Assembly (NCBI GenBank): GCA_016201805.1
Contig: JACQCB010000089.1
Span: 1-19,297, forward strand
Direction of reading: 5' to 3'
DNA length: 19,297 bases
From: Nitrospirota bacterium
GTDB taxonomy: Bacteria > Nitrospirota > Nitrospiria > Nitrospirales > Nitrospiraceae
Position 1 is the first letter of the stretch. Every line of letters starts with the position of its first letter. A program made the translations under genes and the position numbers. The notes beneath the pieces were generated by a model, which did not search any database, had not been told where the DNA came from, and saw nothing but the letters and a program-made list of their open reading frames with translations. Shown here piece after piece: positions 1 through 8,397 of the stretch.

Positions 1-622
1 CTGCATCCCCTCCAGCAGTTCCCATCCGGACCCCGGTCACGGTGAGGAGCGAAGAGGAATACGCTGTCACCGTCCCCCCGCTCGCATCCTTAGCCACAAC
101 GGAGTATCCATAAGTCCCCACCGGCATGGTCTGACCGTTCTTATCCGTCCCATCCCAGAGCACTTGCTGCGCTCCCGCAGCCTGCCCGCTGAATACCATC
201 GTCCGGATCGGCTGGTTGCCGGCATCCAGGACGTTGACCGTCACAGAGGCGGCATCGGCAGCCAACGAATAGGTGATGGGCGCCGGCCCATTGCCGAGCT
301 GGACGAGGGCGCCGTTGATTTTGACCTGATGGCCGATCAACCCCACTTTTTGGGTTTGCATGGCGGCACTTTGCTGATCCAGGTTCTCTTGCATGAGCTT
401 CACGAGCTTGGTGCTTTGCTCCACCTGGCTGAACTGCGCCAACTGAGCGATAAAGGCTTCGTTCTCGACCGGCTTGAGCGGATTCTGGTTCTTGAGCTGC
501 GCCACGAGCAGTTTGAGGAACGCATCCTGCCCCAAGGTTTCCTGCGCTGGAACTGCCGAAGCCGTCGTCGTTGCAACGGCGGTATTCAACGAAGACGATT
601 GCGTGCTCGTGATGGTGCTCAT
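1..622 (-). CDS. flgD: Flagellar hook assembly scaffold FlgD (3' end outside window)
   Basis: FlgD caps the growing hook and lets FlgE subunits assemble; it is exported through the flagellar apparatus and removed later. I read the frame from ATG 622 leftwards; it stays open to the window edge, giving 207 codons. A Ser/Thr-rich start is followed at about residues 31-66 by the family hallmark, with the pieces QDAFLKLLVAQLKNQNPL and FIAQLAQFSQVEQ visible. The later part, with LWDGTDKNGQTMPVGTY, fits the FlgD Ig-like/tudor region. Family members are usually about 220-240 residues, so only a short tail is missing. A GGAGG lies 9 bases before the ATG and supports this start. The gene follows fliK after 30 bases, in the usual hook-operon order, so flgE probably follows beyond the edge. 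Confidence 0.95.
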   Translation of the reverse strand, partial: MSTITSTQSSSLNTAVATTTASAVPAQETLGQDAFLKLLVAQLKNQNPLKPVENEAFIAQLAQFSQVEQSTKLVKLMQENLDQQSAAMQTQKVGLIGHQVKINGALVQLGNGPAPITYSLAADAASVTVNVLDAGNQPIRTMVFSGQAAGAQQVLWDGTDKNGQTMPVGTYGYSVVAKDASGGTVTAYSSSLLTVTGVRMGTAGGDA

Positions 623-652
623 AACCTCACTCCTCCGATGGCCCGTTGATGA

Positions 653-2170
653 CTAAGCAAAGAGGCTCAAGCCTCGGGAATCCCAAGACGAAACCGAAGC
701 GAATGGACGCCCCTCCGCAACTTCGCCGGGACGATCAGATCCTTGAGAAAATCGGCCCGTTTGCTCCTGCGTTCCTCGACCCTGTCCATAGGCATTCTGC
801 CCCGGCCCATACGCCCCGCCGTCGCCGGACTGTCCATAAGGGCTGCGTCCTTGAGAATCCACCGTCACTTTGAACTCGCCCATCTGGAGCCCCGAAGCAT
901 TGAACCCGGCTTCGAGCCGCCCCTGGTTCGCGGCCAGGAATTCTCCCACGCCGGCGCGCTCGGTCGTCACGTTCGCATGCACCGTCTGATCGGACAGCAC
1001 GACGCGGACCTGCACGCGGCCCAGATCGGCCGGATTCATGTCCACTTGAATGGATGGCCGCAAGGGGGAGACAGCCGGCTCGGAAGGAATCGACAGTACC
1101 GGACTGGGCGCTTGCGGAGCTGGCGCCGGTTTCGCCCCTAGGCCTTCAGCCTGTGCCATGCCGGCAAAGAATTTTTCAGCCCCGACAGCCTGAGACAGCG
1201 CCGACCCCTTGCTCTCTTTTCCGGATCCTTTGTCCTTATCCATCGGTTTGGCTGCATCACTATGCCGAGCCAGCTCCTGGCCGGCGCGGTCGATCCCCTT
1301 TGTGTCACCTTGAGTCGCACTCATCTTCTTCTGGGCGTCCTCGACGGCGACATCAGCCATGTCCTTCTTCGCGCCATCATCGTAAGCCTTCGCCCCAGAC
1401 ACATTCTGCGGCTTCACCGGTCCGCCCCTCTCGACGACTTTTGGCTGGTCTCCAGACTGCACCGCCTTCGTCGCGTTCTTCAGCGGATCTGGCTGAGCGC
1501 TCGCAGGAGAATCAGCCTTGGGGATCGGGCTGCTCTCCTCTCCGGTTTTCGAAAGGTTCTTTGCCTCTGGCACTGTCGGAACTGGGACCGTCTGAGCAGG
1601 GACAGACTCATCGGTCCGGCTGAGCTTCTCGTCCATCGTCGTCACAACGACCTTGTCCGTCACCGGCGCCTGTTGAGTGCCCCCTGAAAGAGCCCCCTTC
1701 CCTTCCTGCTCAAAATGCTCGCCTTGCGCCGTGGAAACCGGCAGAGAGGACACGGACTGTGTCCCGCTCCCGGTGGACGATACGCCTTGCGCCTTGCCTA
1801 AGGCGATGGTCTGGCTGATGCCCGCCAATTGCGCAGCCGACTGGACATCGGTCCCGACGGCTGCCTGACCAAGTAGGCCTTGGCCTTCTTCTCCTGAAAC
1901 GACGGAAACAGCCGGAGCGGAGGCCTGGGGGAGCGCGATCGACAATTGAGACACTTGGAGCGTTTGCAGGGAGGCCAGAAGGATGGCGTTGGGATCGTCC
2001 GTCGTGACCTGAGCTGTCGCTTGGTCGAGGTCCGACTCAAGATGGGCGAGGATCGTCCCGAAGGAACGCTCGCCGGCGCTTGCAGGACTCGCCGCGGCTT
2101 GACCACCGGCTTCCATGCCAAGGCCAAGGCTGCTGTCGGGAGTCACATTGAGAATGTTGCTGGCGTCCAT
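653..2170 (-). CDS. fliK: Flagellar hook-length control protein FliK
   Basis: FliK measures hook length and triggers the export switch at FlhB from hook to filament substrates. The protein has 505 residues. Residues 1-365 are low complexity (Ala, Ser, Gln, Pro, Lys), as expected of the extended ruler part. The Flg_hook domain lies at about 370-438 and includes VDMNPADLGRVQVRV and LRPSIQ, typical of the FliK C-terminal domain. An unusual tail at about 443-475 is rich in Gly, Gln and Tyr. The start is ATG 2170, preceded by a purine-rich AGAGAGAAG. A sigma-54 promoter candidate lies about 46 bases before it. It stands between motE and flgD, as in many flagellar operons. The N-terminal sequence is poorly conserved in this family, so the call rests on the C-terminal domain and the neighbours. 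Confidence 0.93.
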   Translation of the reverse strand: MDASNILNVTPDSSLGLGMEAGGQAAASPASAGERSFGTILAHLESDLDQATAQVTTDDPNAILLASLQTLQVSQLSIALPQASAPAVSVVSGEEGQGLLGQAAVGTDVQSAAQLAGISQTIALGKAQGVSSTGSGTQSVSSLPVSTAQGEHFEQEGKGALSGGTQQAPVTDKVVVTTMDEKLSRTDESVPAQTVPVPTVPEAKNLSKTGEESSPIPKADSPASAQPDPLKNATKAVQSGDQPKVVERGGPVKPQNVSGAKAYDDGAKKDMADVAVEDAQKKMSATQGDTKGIDRAGQELARHSDAAKPMDKDKGSGKESKGSALSQAVGAEKFFAGMAQAEGLGAKPAPAPQAPSPVLSIPSEPAVSPLRPSIQVDMNPADLGRVQVRVVLSDQTVHANVTTERAGVGEFLAANQGRLEAGFNASGLQMGEFKVTVDSQGRSPYGQSGDGGAYGPGQNAYGQGRGTQEQTGRFSQGSDRPGEVAEGRPFASVSSWDSRGLSLFA

Positions 2171-2226
2171 TCTGTCTTCTCTCTTTAGAACAGCCGAGAA
2201 TAACCCTCGACCGCAGGCTTCCTCTA

Positions 2227-2242
2227 TTCAAGCCCTGTGCCA
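2227..2242 (-). promoter_or_regulatory. Sigma-54 promoter candidate for fliK-flgD
   Basis: The minus strand reads TGGCACAGGGCTTGAA. The -24 box TGGCAC is a perfect match and is followed after 5 bases by TTGAA, against the consensus TTGCA/T; the deviation is the usually conserved C of the -12 element. Spacing is correct. The start site would be near 2216, giving a leader of about 46 bases before the fliK ATG. It lies in the 195-base gap between motE and fliK, where a promoter is plausible. Confidence 0.5.
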
Positions 2243-2324
2243 GCGGCATTCTTGCTGCGAAAGGCTGAAAAACCACTGTATTCGGCGGAGAAAGGTCCTG
2301 AAAATGGTTTGGCTCGGCAAAGAC

Positions 2325-2341
2325 TGCCTGATGGCCAGGCA
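2325..2341. other. Short hairpin between motE and fliK, possible weak terminator
   Basis: TGCCTG and CAGGCA form a perfect 6-base stem around a 5-base loop (ATGGC). In the direction of transcription the stem follows the motE stop by 24 bases, and the bases after it read GTCTTT, a poor U-tract. It could partly terminate the upstream transcript before the fliK promoter candidate, but as an intrinsic terminator it is weak. Confidence 0.3.
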
Positions 2342-2365
2342 AAAACGGTGGGGGGAAGCGGAAGG

Positions 2366-3052
2366 TTAGGGCTTGGCCAAATACTGGGCGGTCAACTTCG
2401 CCGCCTTCTCCGGCTTGACCTGAGCCAGAATCGCGCCGGCGGTCTTGCCCTTGAGCAAGTGCAACAGTTGCAGGGCCATCGGTTGCGGCATCTTCTCGAT
2501 ACGGACCGCCGCTTCTTCCGGAGGCATGGTTTCGTAGATTTTTGCCAACTGTCCCAGTTCGGCCTGTCGCGCGGCCGATTCGGCTTTCGTTTGTTTCTGC
2601 TCCACGGTCTTTTGGGTCGTCTCGAACGCTTTGACCGCCTGCTCGTGCCTGGCCAAGAGTTGCTCGATCTCGCTCTTCAGCGTGGCCAGCCGTGCTTCCG
2701 CCACCCTCACCGCCTCTTCTTTCTTGTCGAGCATCCGTTTCCGCTGCTCGAGCATTTCAAAGACTTCGCGCGGGGTCTCCACGGCCGGCCCCTGGGCCGC
2801 CACAGGACTCTCCTTGCTGGGTTCGGCATGGCCGTTCGAGGATTCTTCCGCCGGAGCCGGAGCTTCAGCAGGAGCCGGCTTGGCCTGGCGATCTGTCTGG
2901 TTTTGCGAAGCCGCCTGGCCGACCGACTCCAGGCTGCCGCTGAACACTACGCTCCCCATCACCACGACCAGCGCAAGACAGGCCCACGCGCCGGCCGGCC
3001 AGAGGCCGCCGGCCGTCCTCTTGGATGCTGCCTGTGTTCGTGCGATTGCCAT
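2366..3052 (-). CDS. MotE-type flagellar protein with MgtE_N-like domain
   Basis: The protein has 228 residues. A single transmembrane segment at about 21-38 follows a Lys/Arg-containing N-terminus. Residues 52-95 are a Pro/Ala/Glu-rich linker. Residues 96-165 are a strongly charged heptad-like coiled coil. Residues 166-225 match the MgtE N-terminal-like fold found in MotE proteins (YETMPPEEAAVRIEKM, then AGAILAQVKPEKAAKL). MotE homologues act next to the stator and basal body in the periplasm, in some bacteria as a chaperone or periplasmic scaffold for MotC or FlbB-type structures. Here it sits 23 bases after fliJ and before fliK, which supports a flagellar role. The ribosome-binding site is weak. 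Which stator or disk protein it serves cannot be told from this window. Confidence 0.8.
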   Translation of the reverse strand: MAIARTQAASKRTAGGLWPAGAWACLALVVVMGSVVFSGSLESVGQAASQNQTDRQAKPAPAEAPAPAEESSNGHAEPSKESPVAAQGPAVETPREVFEMLEQRKRMLDKKEEAVRVAEARLATLKSEIEQLLARHEQAVKAFETTQKTVEQKQTKAESAARQAELGQLAKIYETMPPEEAAVRIEKMPQPMALQLLHLLKGKTAGAILAQVKPEKAAKLTAQYLAKP

Positions 3053-3075
3053 GTACGGTGGGCCCTGGTGAAGGG

Positions 3076-3510
3076 TCAGCGGTCGCGGCCTGCGCTAAAG
3101 CGGCGCCCGGCGACCTCATCGAGTTCGCCCTGTTCCCGGCGTTCTTGGCCTCGTCGGAGGCGCAATGCTTCACGCTGGCCCAGGATGTCCAGCTTCTTTT
3201 TTTCTCGCGAGGCCTCCACGACCTCGCTCAGTTTTTCGTCCCTCATGCGGCGAGCCTCCTGCACCACCAGCCTGGCCTGCTGGATCGCCTCCGTCAGCGC
3301 GTTCAAGGCGACGTGCCGTCCTTCCACCTCGTTGGTCGTCAATCCACCCCGCACGTCCGCCATAAACTGCTGCGCTTCCGCCTCCGCTTCGACTTCCAGC
3401 CGGCGCAGTCCTTCCGTCGCAACGCGGAGCCGGTGCTCGATGTCGGCCAGCTCGACGCGACAGGCCTCTTCGAGCTGCGCGCGGTAGTTTTTCAACGCGG
3501 CAATTCTCAT
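3076..3510 (-). CDS. fliJ: Flagellar export protein FliJ
   Basis: FliJ is the central stalk-like coiled-coil subunit of the FliH-FliI-FliJ export ATPase complex; it contacts the FliI ring and FlhA. The product has 144 residues, the normal size, and is almost wholly predicted helix with many Glu, Arg, Ala and Gln and very few hydrophobic clusters, forming an antiparallel coiled coil. Its sequence is weakly conserved, so position carries much of the call. Its ATG at 3510 overlaps the fliI stop by 4 bases (ATGA), which implies translational coupling. Confidence 0.88.
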   Translation of the reverse strand: MRIAALKNYRAQLEEACRVELADIEHRLRVATEGLRRLEVEAEAEAQQFMADVRGGLTTNEVEGRHVALNALTEAIQQARLVVQEARRMRDEKLSEVVEASREKKKLDILGQREALRLRRGQERREQGELDEVAGRRFSAGRDR

Positions 3511-4823
3511 TGCAAGGCCTCCGCAAGTTTCGCCAGCGCCGCCACGGATTCACCGAGCCCGACTTTTCCATCCACATCCTGCCGCAGATAGTCGGTGATC
3601 GGGCCGATCAAATTCACGGCGCGATCCAGCTTTCCGTTCGCCCCCGGCTTATAAGCGCCGAGATTGATCAAATCTTCGGATCGGCGATAGACGGCCACGG
3701 ACTCCATGACGGCGCGGGCCGCGGCATAGTGCTCCGGCGTCGCGATGTCTCTCATGACGCGACTCGTGGACTGGAGCACGTCGATCGCCGGAAAATGATT
3801 CTGTGCCGCCATCTCGCGGGACAGCACGATGTGTCCGTCCAAAATCGACCGGACCGCATCGGCGATGGGGTCCGACATCTCATCCCCCTCCACCAGCACG
3901 GTATACAATCCGGTAATCGTCCCTTCCCCGCTTCCGGTCCCTGCCCGCTCCAGGAGCTTCGGCAAGAGCGTGAAGACGGACGGCGTATAGCCTTTGGTGG
4001 TGGGCGGTTCGCCGATCGCCAACCCCACCTCCCGCTGTCCGTGGGCAAAGCGGGTCAGCGAGTCCATCATGAGCAAGACGTGTCGGCCGCAATCCCTGAA
4101 ATATTCCGCAATCGCGGTCGCCAGAAATGCGCCCCGAATCCGCACCAGCGGGGGCTGATCGGACGTCGCCACGATGACGACCGAACGACGAAGTCCTTCC
4201 GCTTTGAGATCCCGTTCGAGAAACTCGTTCACCTCGCGGCCGCGCTCGCCGATCAGGGCGATCACGTTCACGTCGGCGGCGGTGTTCCGGCTCAACATGC
4301 CCATCAACACGCTCTTGCCCACGCCCGATCCGGAAAAGATGCCGACCTTCTGCCCGCGCCCGCAGGTCAGCAAGCCGTTGATCGATCGGATGCCCAGATC
4401 GATGGGATGCGTAATGCGCCGGCGATGCATGGGGTTCATGGGGGTCGCATAGAGGGGATACTCCCGATCGCTCTGGACTGGCCCCAAGCCGTCCATCGGC
4501 GCCCCAAGCCCGTCGAGCACGCGGCCGAGCAGTCCGGGCCCGACCCGCGCGGTGGCCGAACGTCCCTGCATCACCAGATGGCTTGAGGGCCCGATGCCCC
4601 GCATATCGCCAAGCGGCATCAGGAGCACCCGCTCCCCGCGAAAGCCGACGACCTCGGCGAGGATGCGCGCCCCTCCATCCTCCCGCACGATCTCGCACAA
4701 TTCGCCGATCGAACTCACCGATCCATAGCCCTCGATCACAAGACCGACGGCTTGGGCGATCCGTCCGCGGACCGCGACCGAATCGATCCCGGCGACGTGC
4801 TCCAAGACCTCACTCAGCTTCAT
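3507..4823 (-). CDS. fliI: Flagellum-specific ATPase FliI
   Basis: FliI hydrolyses ATP at the cytoplasmic face of the flagellar type III export gate to help release substrates from chaperones. The 438-residue length is standard. The Walker A motif GSGVGKS is at residues 165-171, the catalytic-glutamate segment GERGREV at 192-198, and the Walker B strand with LLMMDSLTRFA at 250-260. The segment IDLGIRSINGLLTCGRGQ just before the P-loop is typical of FliI/SctN. The ATG at 4823 lies inside the 3' end of fliH, an overlap of 14 bases, and the stop overlaps fliJ. All catalytic motifs are intact. Neighbouring fliH and fliJ separate it from non-flagellar type III ATPases. Confidence 0.98.
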   Translation of the reverse strand: MKLSEVLEHVAGIDSVAVRGRIAQAVGLVIEGYGSVSSIGELCEIVREDGGARILAEVVGFRGERVLLMPLGDMRGIGPSSHLVMQGRSATARVGPGLLGRVLDGLGAPMDGLGPVQSDREYPLYATPMNPMHRRRITHPIDLGIRSINGLLTCGRGQKVGIFSGSGVGKSVLMGMLSRNTAADVNVIALIGERGREVNEFLERDLKAEGLRRSVVIVATSDQPPLVRIRGAFLATAIAEYFRDCGRHVLLMMDSLTRFAHGQREVGLAIGEPPTTKGYTPSVFTLLPKLLERAGTGSGEGTITGLYTVLVEGDEMSDPIADAVRSILDGHIVLSREMAAQNHFPAIDVLQSTSRVMRDIATPEHYAAARAVMESVAVYRRSEDLINLGAYKPGANGKLDRAVNLIGPITDYLRQDVDGKVGLGESVAALAKLAEALQ

Positions 4824-5430
4824 CCTGAGCCTTTCCGCTACTGCTCTGCAGAAGCGCCTCGCCGATCCGGGTCAATTGGGTCTCAATCCGCGCATCCACC
4901 AAGCGGACCGGCGTTTCGACGAGGCAACCCCCGCGGGAAATCCTGGCATCGGCTTCGATCTGCAACGTGAGGGCCCCCTCAAACGCGCTGGCAATCGCAT
5001 CGCGCGCCCCCTCCAGCGCCGACACATCGCTCGGGTTGACCAGCACTTTCATCGGACCGCCTTCGCGGATCTTCGCCACCGCCTCGCGAGCCTGTCCCAC
5101 AATAATGTCGCGCAACGTGTCGGCCTGGTCGTGGAGGACCTTCCTGGCGATTTCGAGCGCCAGCGCCGCGATCGGCTCGTCGGCATCCTTCAAGAACAGT
5201 TCTCGACTCTGTCGAAGTTCCTCGATCAACCGGGCGAGCATCTCGCCCTGCCGTTCGACGAGGACCCCGATCTCCTCCCGGGCCTGCTGCTCGCCCGCCG
5301 CCACGCCACGCTCATAGGCCTGTTGCGTACCGTCCGGCTCTTGCGAAGAGGTCAGGTCCAGCGGCTGGTAGAGCATCGGCGAATCCGCCCCGGACGGTTT
5401 CAAGATACGCGCAAAATCCCCGCCGATCAC
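4810..5430 (-). CDS. fliH: Flagellar assembly protein FliH
   Basis: FliH is the peripheral stalk that binds FliI and anchors it to the C-ring. The protein has 206 residues. Residues 37-80 form a helical segment with a Gly/Ala-spaced start (YERGVAAGEQQAREE) like the FliH GxxxG helices. The globular C-terminal domain at about 85-195 holds VNPSDVSALEGA and ARISRGGCLVETPVRLVDA, both characteristic of the FliH/V-ATPase subunit E-like domain. The start is GTG at 5430, overlapping the fliG stop by 4 bases (GTGA); no better start is visible and the coupling supports it. Confidence 0.94.
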   Translation of the reverse strand: MIGGDFARILKPSGADSPMLYQPLDLTSSQEPDGTQQAYERGVAAGEQQAREEIGVLVERQGEMLARLIEELRQSRELFLKDADEPIAALALEIARKVLHDQADTLRDIIVGQAREAVAKIREGGPMKVLVNPSDVSALEGARDAIASAFEGALTLQIEADARISRGGCLVETPVRLVDARIETQLTRIGEALLQSSSGKAQDEAE

Positions 5431-6416
5431 ACCAACTCCTCCCCTTGGCCGGCCACCACCAGACGGCCCTCCTCCTCCAGTTTCCGGCAGATCTTGAGGA
5501 TGTTCTGCTGAGCCTTTTCGACTTCGCTGACCTTGACCGGCCCGCGCGACTCCATATCTTCTTTGAGCATCTCCGACGCTCGGCTCGACATGTTGCGGAA
5601 GAACTTATCCTTTACGTCCTGGTTCGCTCCCCGAAGCGCGATCGGCAGGTCCTCTTTGCTGGACTCCTTCAGCAGTTCCTGAATGCCGCGATCGTCCACC
5701 TTGACCAGATCGTCAAAGACAAACATCAGCGACCGGATGACGTCCACGATGTCGGGGTCCCGCTCGCCAAGCTTGGCCATGATGCCGCTTTCAACCGACT
5801 TGTCCAGCCGCCCCATCAGATCCGCCACCACTTTCATGCCGCCGATGTTCTGACCGCGGGTTTTGGAGTCGCTTTTAAAAATCTCCTGCAGGACGTCGCT
5901 CAAGTGCTGTAAGACTTCCGGCGTCACCTCCTCGATCGTGCCGAGACGCAACGTGACATCGGCCCGCAGGTACTCCGGCAGTTCCGCCAGGACCTGTCCG
6001 CCCTGTTCCGGATCCAAGTGGGCGAGGATCACGGCGATCGTCTGGGGATGTTCCACTTTGATGATCTGGGCCACCGAGCGTGGATCCAGCCACTTCAAGG
6101 ATTCCAGCCCCGGATAACTGGCGGACGTCAGGGTCTCCAGGATACGCGCCGCCTTATCCTGTCCCAACGCCTTCGTCAGAATGTTTTTGATGTACTCCTT
6201 GCCTTCAAACCCGACCTCCCCCGAGTCGGCCGTTTCCTGGAACTCCTGGATCACCGCATTCTCGACCTCGCGCGAGATGTTCGAGAGGGCGCTCATGTGG
6301 GCGCCGATCTTGCGGATGTCCTTCGGGTCGAGGTGCCGCATCACTTCTGCGGCGGCATCCTCGCCGATGAACCGCAGAAGAATCGCCGCTTTCTCATCAC
6401 CGTTAAGCCCTGCCAT
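5427..6416 (-). CDS. fliG: Flagellar motor switch protein FliG
   Basis: FliG forms the upper part of the C-ring and receives torque from the stator. I chose ATG 6416 (MAGLNGDEKAAILL) because AGAGG stands 7 bases upstream and the N-terminus then matches the family; a longer reading to 6449 would run into fliF. The length of 329 residues is normal. The EHPQT motif is at 122-126, and MFVF with the following torque helix, including DDLVKVDDRGIQ, is at 231-246. The end motif KEDMESRGPVKVSEVEKAQQ is at 285-304. All three FliG domains are present. It starts 11 bases after the fliF stop, and the FliF C-terminal tail is its binding partner. Confidence 0.98.
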   Translation of the reverse strand: MAGLNGDEKAAILLRFIGEDAAAEVMRHLDPKDIRKIGAHMSALSNISREVENAVIQEFQETADSGEVGFEGKEYIKNILTKALGQDKAARILETLTSASYPGLESLKWLDPRSVAQIIKVEHPQTIAVILAHLDPEQGGQVLAELPEYLRADVTLRLGTIEEVTPEVLQHLSDVLQEIFKSDSKTRGQNIGGMKVVADLMGRLDKSVESGIMAKLGERDPDIVDVIRSLMFVFDDLVKVDDRGIQELLKESSKEDLPIALRGANQDVKDKFFRNMSSRASEMLKEDMESRGPVKVSEVEKAQQNILKICRKLEEEGRLVVAGQGEELV

Positions 6417-6427
6417 GGAGACGCCTC

Positions 6428-8035
6428 TTAACTCTGAGCTTTCAACCATTGCTTGACGACCAGCGCCGTGGACTGCGGATTGCCTCGCGCCATCTCAACG
6501 ATCTGCGCGCGCGGGATGCCGGATGGAAGCGCCGCGGAAGCGCCGGCCATCGACGCCTCAATCTGGCCGACGGTCATCGGCAACCCTTGCGACATGCCCG
6601 TTCCTGCGCCGCCCTGCGACTTCGTCATCACAAACGTCAGGAGCGGCCGCACCACAAAGACCAGGATCAACCCGAAGAGCACGGCGCCGACGCCATAGCG
6701 CACATAAGGAGCCCAGACGGAGGCCGTCGGGACCGACGCATCCGCCGTGACGCCGGGGCCTTCCTCCTCGAATCCGAACGGCACGTTGACCACTTCCACC
6801 TGATCCTGACGTTCCGCCGAGTAGCCCATGGCCTTCTTGACGATTTCCTCGATCTGCTTCATCTCGGGCTCGGACCGGGGCACGTACTTCCTGGCTTCCT
6901 CCGTCGCCTTCGAGGCCGCCGGCGCCCCTGCCGGTTGAGCGGCCGCTTTGGGCGCCTCGTAGGTGCCGTCCACGAGCACCGCCACCGACAGTTTCTTAAT
7001 GGTGCCGGTCGGCTCGATGATCCGCGACACCGTCCGGCTGATCTCGTAGTTGAGCGTTTCGTTCTTGCTCTGGTTCGTGCTGCTGCTGGCCTGTGCGGGC
7101 TCCATCGCCTGCCCCGTCGGCACGTTGGACGCCGCGCCCGGCACGCCCCCCGAGACCCCGTTTTTCCCGCTGGCCTTTTCCTGGTTGCGCTGCTCGCTCC
7201 GGACCACCTGCCCGTTCGGATCGAATCGCTCCTCCGTGGATTCCACCTGCCGAAAATCCAAGACGCTCGACACGCGCACGACGGCCTTGTTCGCGCCGAC
7301 GATGCGCTCCAGCATCGACTGAATCCGCGTCTCGATGTCCTTCTCCACGGTGCGCTGATATTCGAGCTGCGACCCCGAGAGCCTGGTCGGGCCGTCGTCC
7401 GCCGTCTCGGACAGCAGGCGGCCGTGGCCATCCATCACGGTGACATCCTGCGGCTGCAACCCTTCCACGCTGCTGGCGACCAGGTGCACGATCCCTTGCA
7501 CCTGCGACTTTCCCACGTTGCTCCCCCGGCGGACCGAGAGGACCACCGAGGCTCTGGCGCGGTCCCGCTCGGCGCTGAACAAGCGCCGCTCCGGCACCGC
7601 CAGGTGCACACGGGCCCGTTCGACTTCCGGCATCTGCGCAATCGTACGCGCCAACTCTCCTTGCAACGCCCGCCGATAATTCAGCTTCTGGATGAATTCG
7701 GACATCCCGACCGTGGTGCGGTCGAACAGTTCGAAGCCGACGCCCCCGCCCCGCGGAATCCCCTGCCCGGCGAGTTGCAATCGGAGATCGTGGACCTGTC
7801 CCGACGGCACCAAGACCGTCCCGCCGCCGACCCCCAGCTCATAGGGCACCTTGGTTTCCTTCAGCTTCTCGACGATGGCGCCGGCGTCTTCCGGCGAGAG
7901 GTTCGCAAAGAGCACCTGCATCTCCGGCTGCTGGCTCCAGAGCGTCGCGGCGATCAGCCCGGCGACGCCCGCGGCCAGCATGGACAGAATCATGAGACGT
8001 CGCGTCAGCGGCAATTCGTTGAATTTGGCTAGCAT
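6428..8035 (-). CDS. fliF: Flagellar MS-ring protein FliF
   Basis: FliF builds the MS ring in the inner membrane, the platform for rod, export gate and C-ring. The 535 residues begin with a transmembrane helix at about 13-33. Periplasmic ring-building domains follow; RVHLAVPERRLF at 142-153 and LNYRRALQGELARTI at 118-132 are typical of the YscJ/FliF fold. Residues 285-325 form a Gly/Ser/Asn-rich insertion within the periplasmic part. The second transmembrane helix is at about 446-468, followed by a cytoplasmic tail whose end (ALVVKQWLKAQS) is the FliG-binding peptide. The start is ATG 8035 with GGAGCAGGA upstream. fliE lies 42 bases upstream. Confidence 0.98.
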   Translation of the reverse strand: MLAKFNELPLTRRLMILSMLAAGVAGLIAATLWSQQPEMQVLFANLSPEDAGAIVEKLKETKVPYELGVGGGTVLVPSGQVHDLRLQLAGQGIPRGGGVGFELFDRTTVGMSEFIQKLNYRRALQGELARTIAQMPEVERARVHLAVPERRLFSAERDRARASVVLSVRRGSNVGKSQVQGIVHLVASSVEGLQPQDVTVMDGHGRLLSETADDGPTRLSGSQLEYQRTVEKDIETRIQSMLERIVGANKAVVRVSSVLDFRQVESTEERFDPNGQVVRSEQRNQEKASGKNGVSGGVPGAASNVPTGQAMEPAQASSSTNQSKNETLNYEISRTVSRIIEPTGTIKKLSVAVLVDGTYEAPKAAAQPAGAPAASKATEEARKYVPRSEPEMKQIEEIVKKAMGYSAERQDQVEVVNVPFGFEEEGPGVTADASVPTASVWAPYVRYGVGAVLFGLILVFVVRPLLTFVMTKSQGGAGTGMSQGLPMTVGQIEASMAGASAALPSGIPRAQIVEMARGNPQSTALVVKQWLKAQS

Positions 8036-8077
8036 ACGTCCTGCTCCTCACTCCTTACGCTTCACGCCCGACGGTCG

Positions 8078-8383
8078 TCACACCTGCATCCGCTGAATCT
8101 CTTCATAGGCCGTGACGATCTTGTTCCGAATCTGCATCATGAGTTGGAAGGAGACGTCGGCCTTCTGGAGGGCGATCATCGTCTGGTGCACGTTCTGGTT
8201 CTCGCCGGTCATCAACTTGTCCACCGACTGGCTGGCCTCGACCTGGACCTCGTTCACCTTGGCAATGGCCTCCTTCAAGGTGCCGAGAAACGCGCCATTG
8301 GCCGGAGCGGTCGGACTTCCGCCCGATCCGGGGATCTCGCCGATCGACGAGGGCAGGATCGGTTTAATGCGAATGTCATCCAT
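8078..8383 (-). CDS. fliE: Flagellar hook-basal body protein FliE
   Basis: FliE links the MS ring to the proximal rod and is the first rod protein exported. I chose ATG 8383 over GTG 8395 because GGAGG stands 5 bases before it and overlaps the upstream alternative. The product has 101 residues, the normal size. The C-terminal half is helical and carries the family signature NQNVHQTMIALQKADVSFQL followed by MMQIRNKIVTAYEEIQRMQV. It sits between flgC and fliF as in most flagellar operons. An inverted repeat lies directly upstream of its ribosome-binding site. Confidence 0.96.
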   Translation of the reverse strand: MDDIRIKPILPSSIGEIPGSGGSPTAPANGAFLGTLKEAIAKVNEVQVEASQSVDKLMTGENQNVHQTMIALQKADVSFQLMMQIRNKIVTAYEEIQRMQV

Positions 8384-8397
8384 AATTCCCTCCACAA

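Noticed and set aside
2237..3487. Long plus-strand open frame of 416 codons opposite motE and fliJ
   Set aside because: It is the antisense shadow of GC-rich real genes; its product is rich in Arg, Leu, Ser and His without any motif, and the opposite strand has clear motE and fliJ coding.
6449..8032. Long plus-strand open frame of 527 codons opposite fliF
   Set aside because: It mirrors fliF almost end to end and has an Arg/His/Asp-rich composition typical of antisense frames; fliF on the minus strand is unmistakable.
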